This document shows positions 63,772 to 64,000 of a stretch of DNA of 64,000 bases, one piece after another. The stretch's first letter is position 1. Each line of letters begins with the position of its first letter. The stretch spans positions 1,116,001-1,180,000 of the forward strand of contig NZ_JABURM010000005.1 of the NCBI RefSeq assembly GCF_014762685.1. The letters run 5' to 3'. The notes beneath the pieces are model-generated. The model was not told the origin of the DNA and made no database searches. It was given only the letters and a program-made list of their open reading frames with translations. The DNA comes from Gracilimonas sp. (GTDB lineage: Bacteria > Bacteroidota > Rhodothermia > Balneolales > Balneolaceae). The translations under genes and the position numbers were made by a program.

Positions 63772-63931
63772 GCGAGAAGATAGAAATTTCGGTAAAAAGT
63801 GCTAAACGTGAATTTTAGCAGGAAATTACCCTAATGGAAGTCAGAGACTTCCTATTCACCAACTTTCCGTCTCCGCTTCGCTCAAGACTTAAAGGATCTC
63901 TGTGCAATCCCAAAATCCCACAAATCTGTGA

Positions 63932-64000
63932 TCACATGTTACGCCGATACTGCCCACCCACTTCATACAAGGCATGAGATATCTGACCAAGTGAAGCTAC
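63932..64000 (-). CDS. C-terminal end of a gene leaving the window
   Basis: The last 22 codons of an open frame on the minus strand, ending in YEVGGQYRRNM then TGA, run off the right edge. No family assigned. Coding looks plausible because the frame is open and the gap to the redoxin gene is otherwise empty; too short for certainty. Confidence 0.35.
   Translation of the reverse strand, partial: VASLGQISHALYEVGGQYRRNM

Noticed and set aside
63836-63852. Hairpin GGAAGTC aga GACTTCC upstream of the last redoxin gene.
   Set aside because: Short stem, no T-tract and no clear link to a gene; probably incidental or a repeat fragment.

Overview
The window reads as one chromosomal segment of a Bacteroidota-like member of the FCB group. 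A Balneolota/Rhodothermota-type organism is my best guess, not a proof. The grounds are SusC/SusD/SusE-type outer-membrane proteins, many short lipoprotein signals, a type IX secretion C-terminal domain with the NYPNPFNPST motif, weak or absent Shine-Dalgarno sites with several TTG/GTG starts, and AT-leaning intergenic DNA. I see no transposase, integrase, phage gene or CRISPR array. Most genes are housekeeping.

Layout: 1-7.9 kb holds suhB-like, rpiB-glyA-tatC-FKBP lipoprotein, alr, a PYROXD2/CrtI-like FAD oxidoreductase and an MBL-fold hydrolase. 7.9-15.8 kb holds a TonB receptor, a DUF457-type membrane protein, rho, and a folC-pabC-thioredoxin-like cluster. 15.8-33.5 kb is a starch/maltodextrin utilisation locus on the minus strand: susC, susD and susE homologues, a LacI regulator, four GH13 enzymes (three predicted lipoproteins and one large T9SS-secreted protein) and an MFS sugar transporter. 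A perfect LacI-type palindrome lies 66 nt upstream of susC and a near-perfect second one overlaps the ispG stop. 33.5-42.1 kb holds ispG, two tandem rhomboid proteases, a frameshifted CrtI-like oxidoreductase, a cupredoxin-like lipoprotein, a KAS III-like enzyme and an ArsR/SRPBCC pair with two putative operators, with REP-like hairpin repeats in the gaps. 42.1-52.8 kb holds polA, ada, an N-acyl-D-amino-acid deacylase-like amidohydrolase, ychF, a phosphatase, nusB, tRNA-Val(GAC) and a four-PAS histidine kinase. 52.9-64 kb holds thrS-infC-rpmI-rplT, pheS-pheT-(coiled coil)-zapA-YmdB-like-lolD, a TPR protein, a redoxin and the edge of a further gene.

How the starch genes probably work together (inference from families): the T9SS amylase cuts polymer outside the cell; SusE-like and SusD-like lipoproteins hold glucan at the surface; SusC imports oligosaccharides with TonB energy; lipoprotein amylases trim them in the periplasm or at the membrane; the MFS carrier takes small maltodextrins into the cytoplasm; LacI senses the sugar. 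The most unusual feature is that the SusD homologue carries an extra module of about 100 residues inserted in its second half. It closely resembles the first starch-binding-type module of the neighbouring SusE homologue, so the lid of the transporter may itself carry an added glucan-binding domain.

Other points of note: infC has no ATG/GTG/TTG before its core and appears to start at ATC behind a good Shine-Dalgarno site; two thioredoxin-fold proteins have lost one or both redox cysteines; Rho carries a charged, His/Asn-rich disordered insert; and intergenic regions hold several families of inverted repeats.
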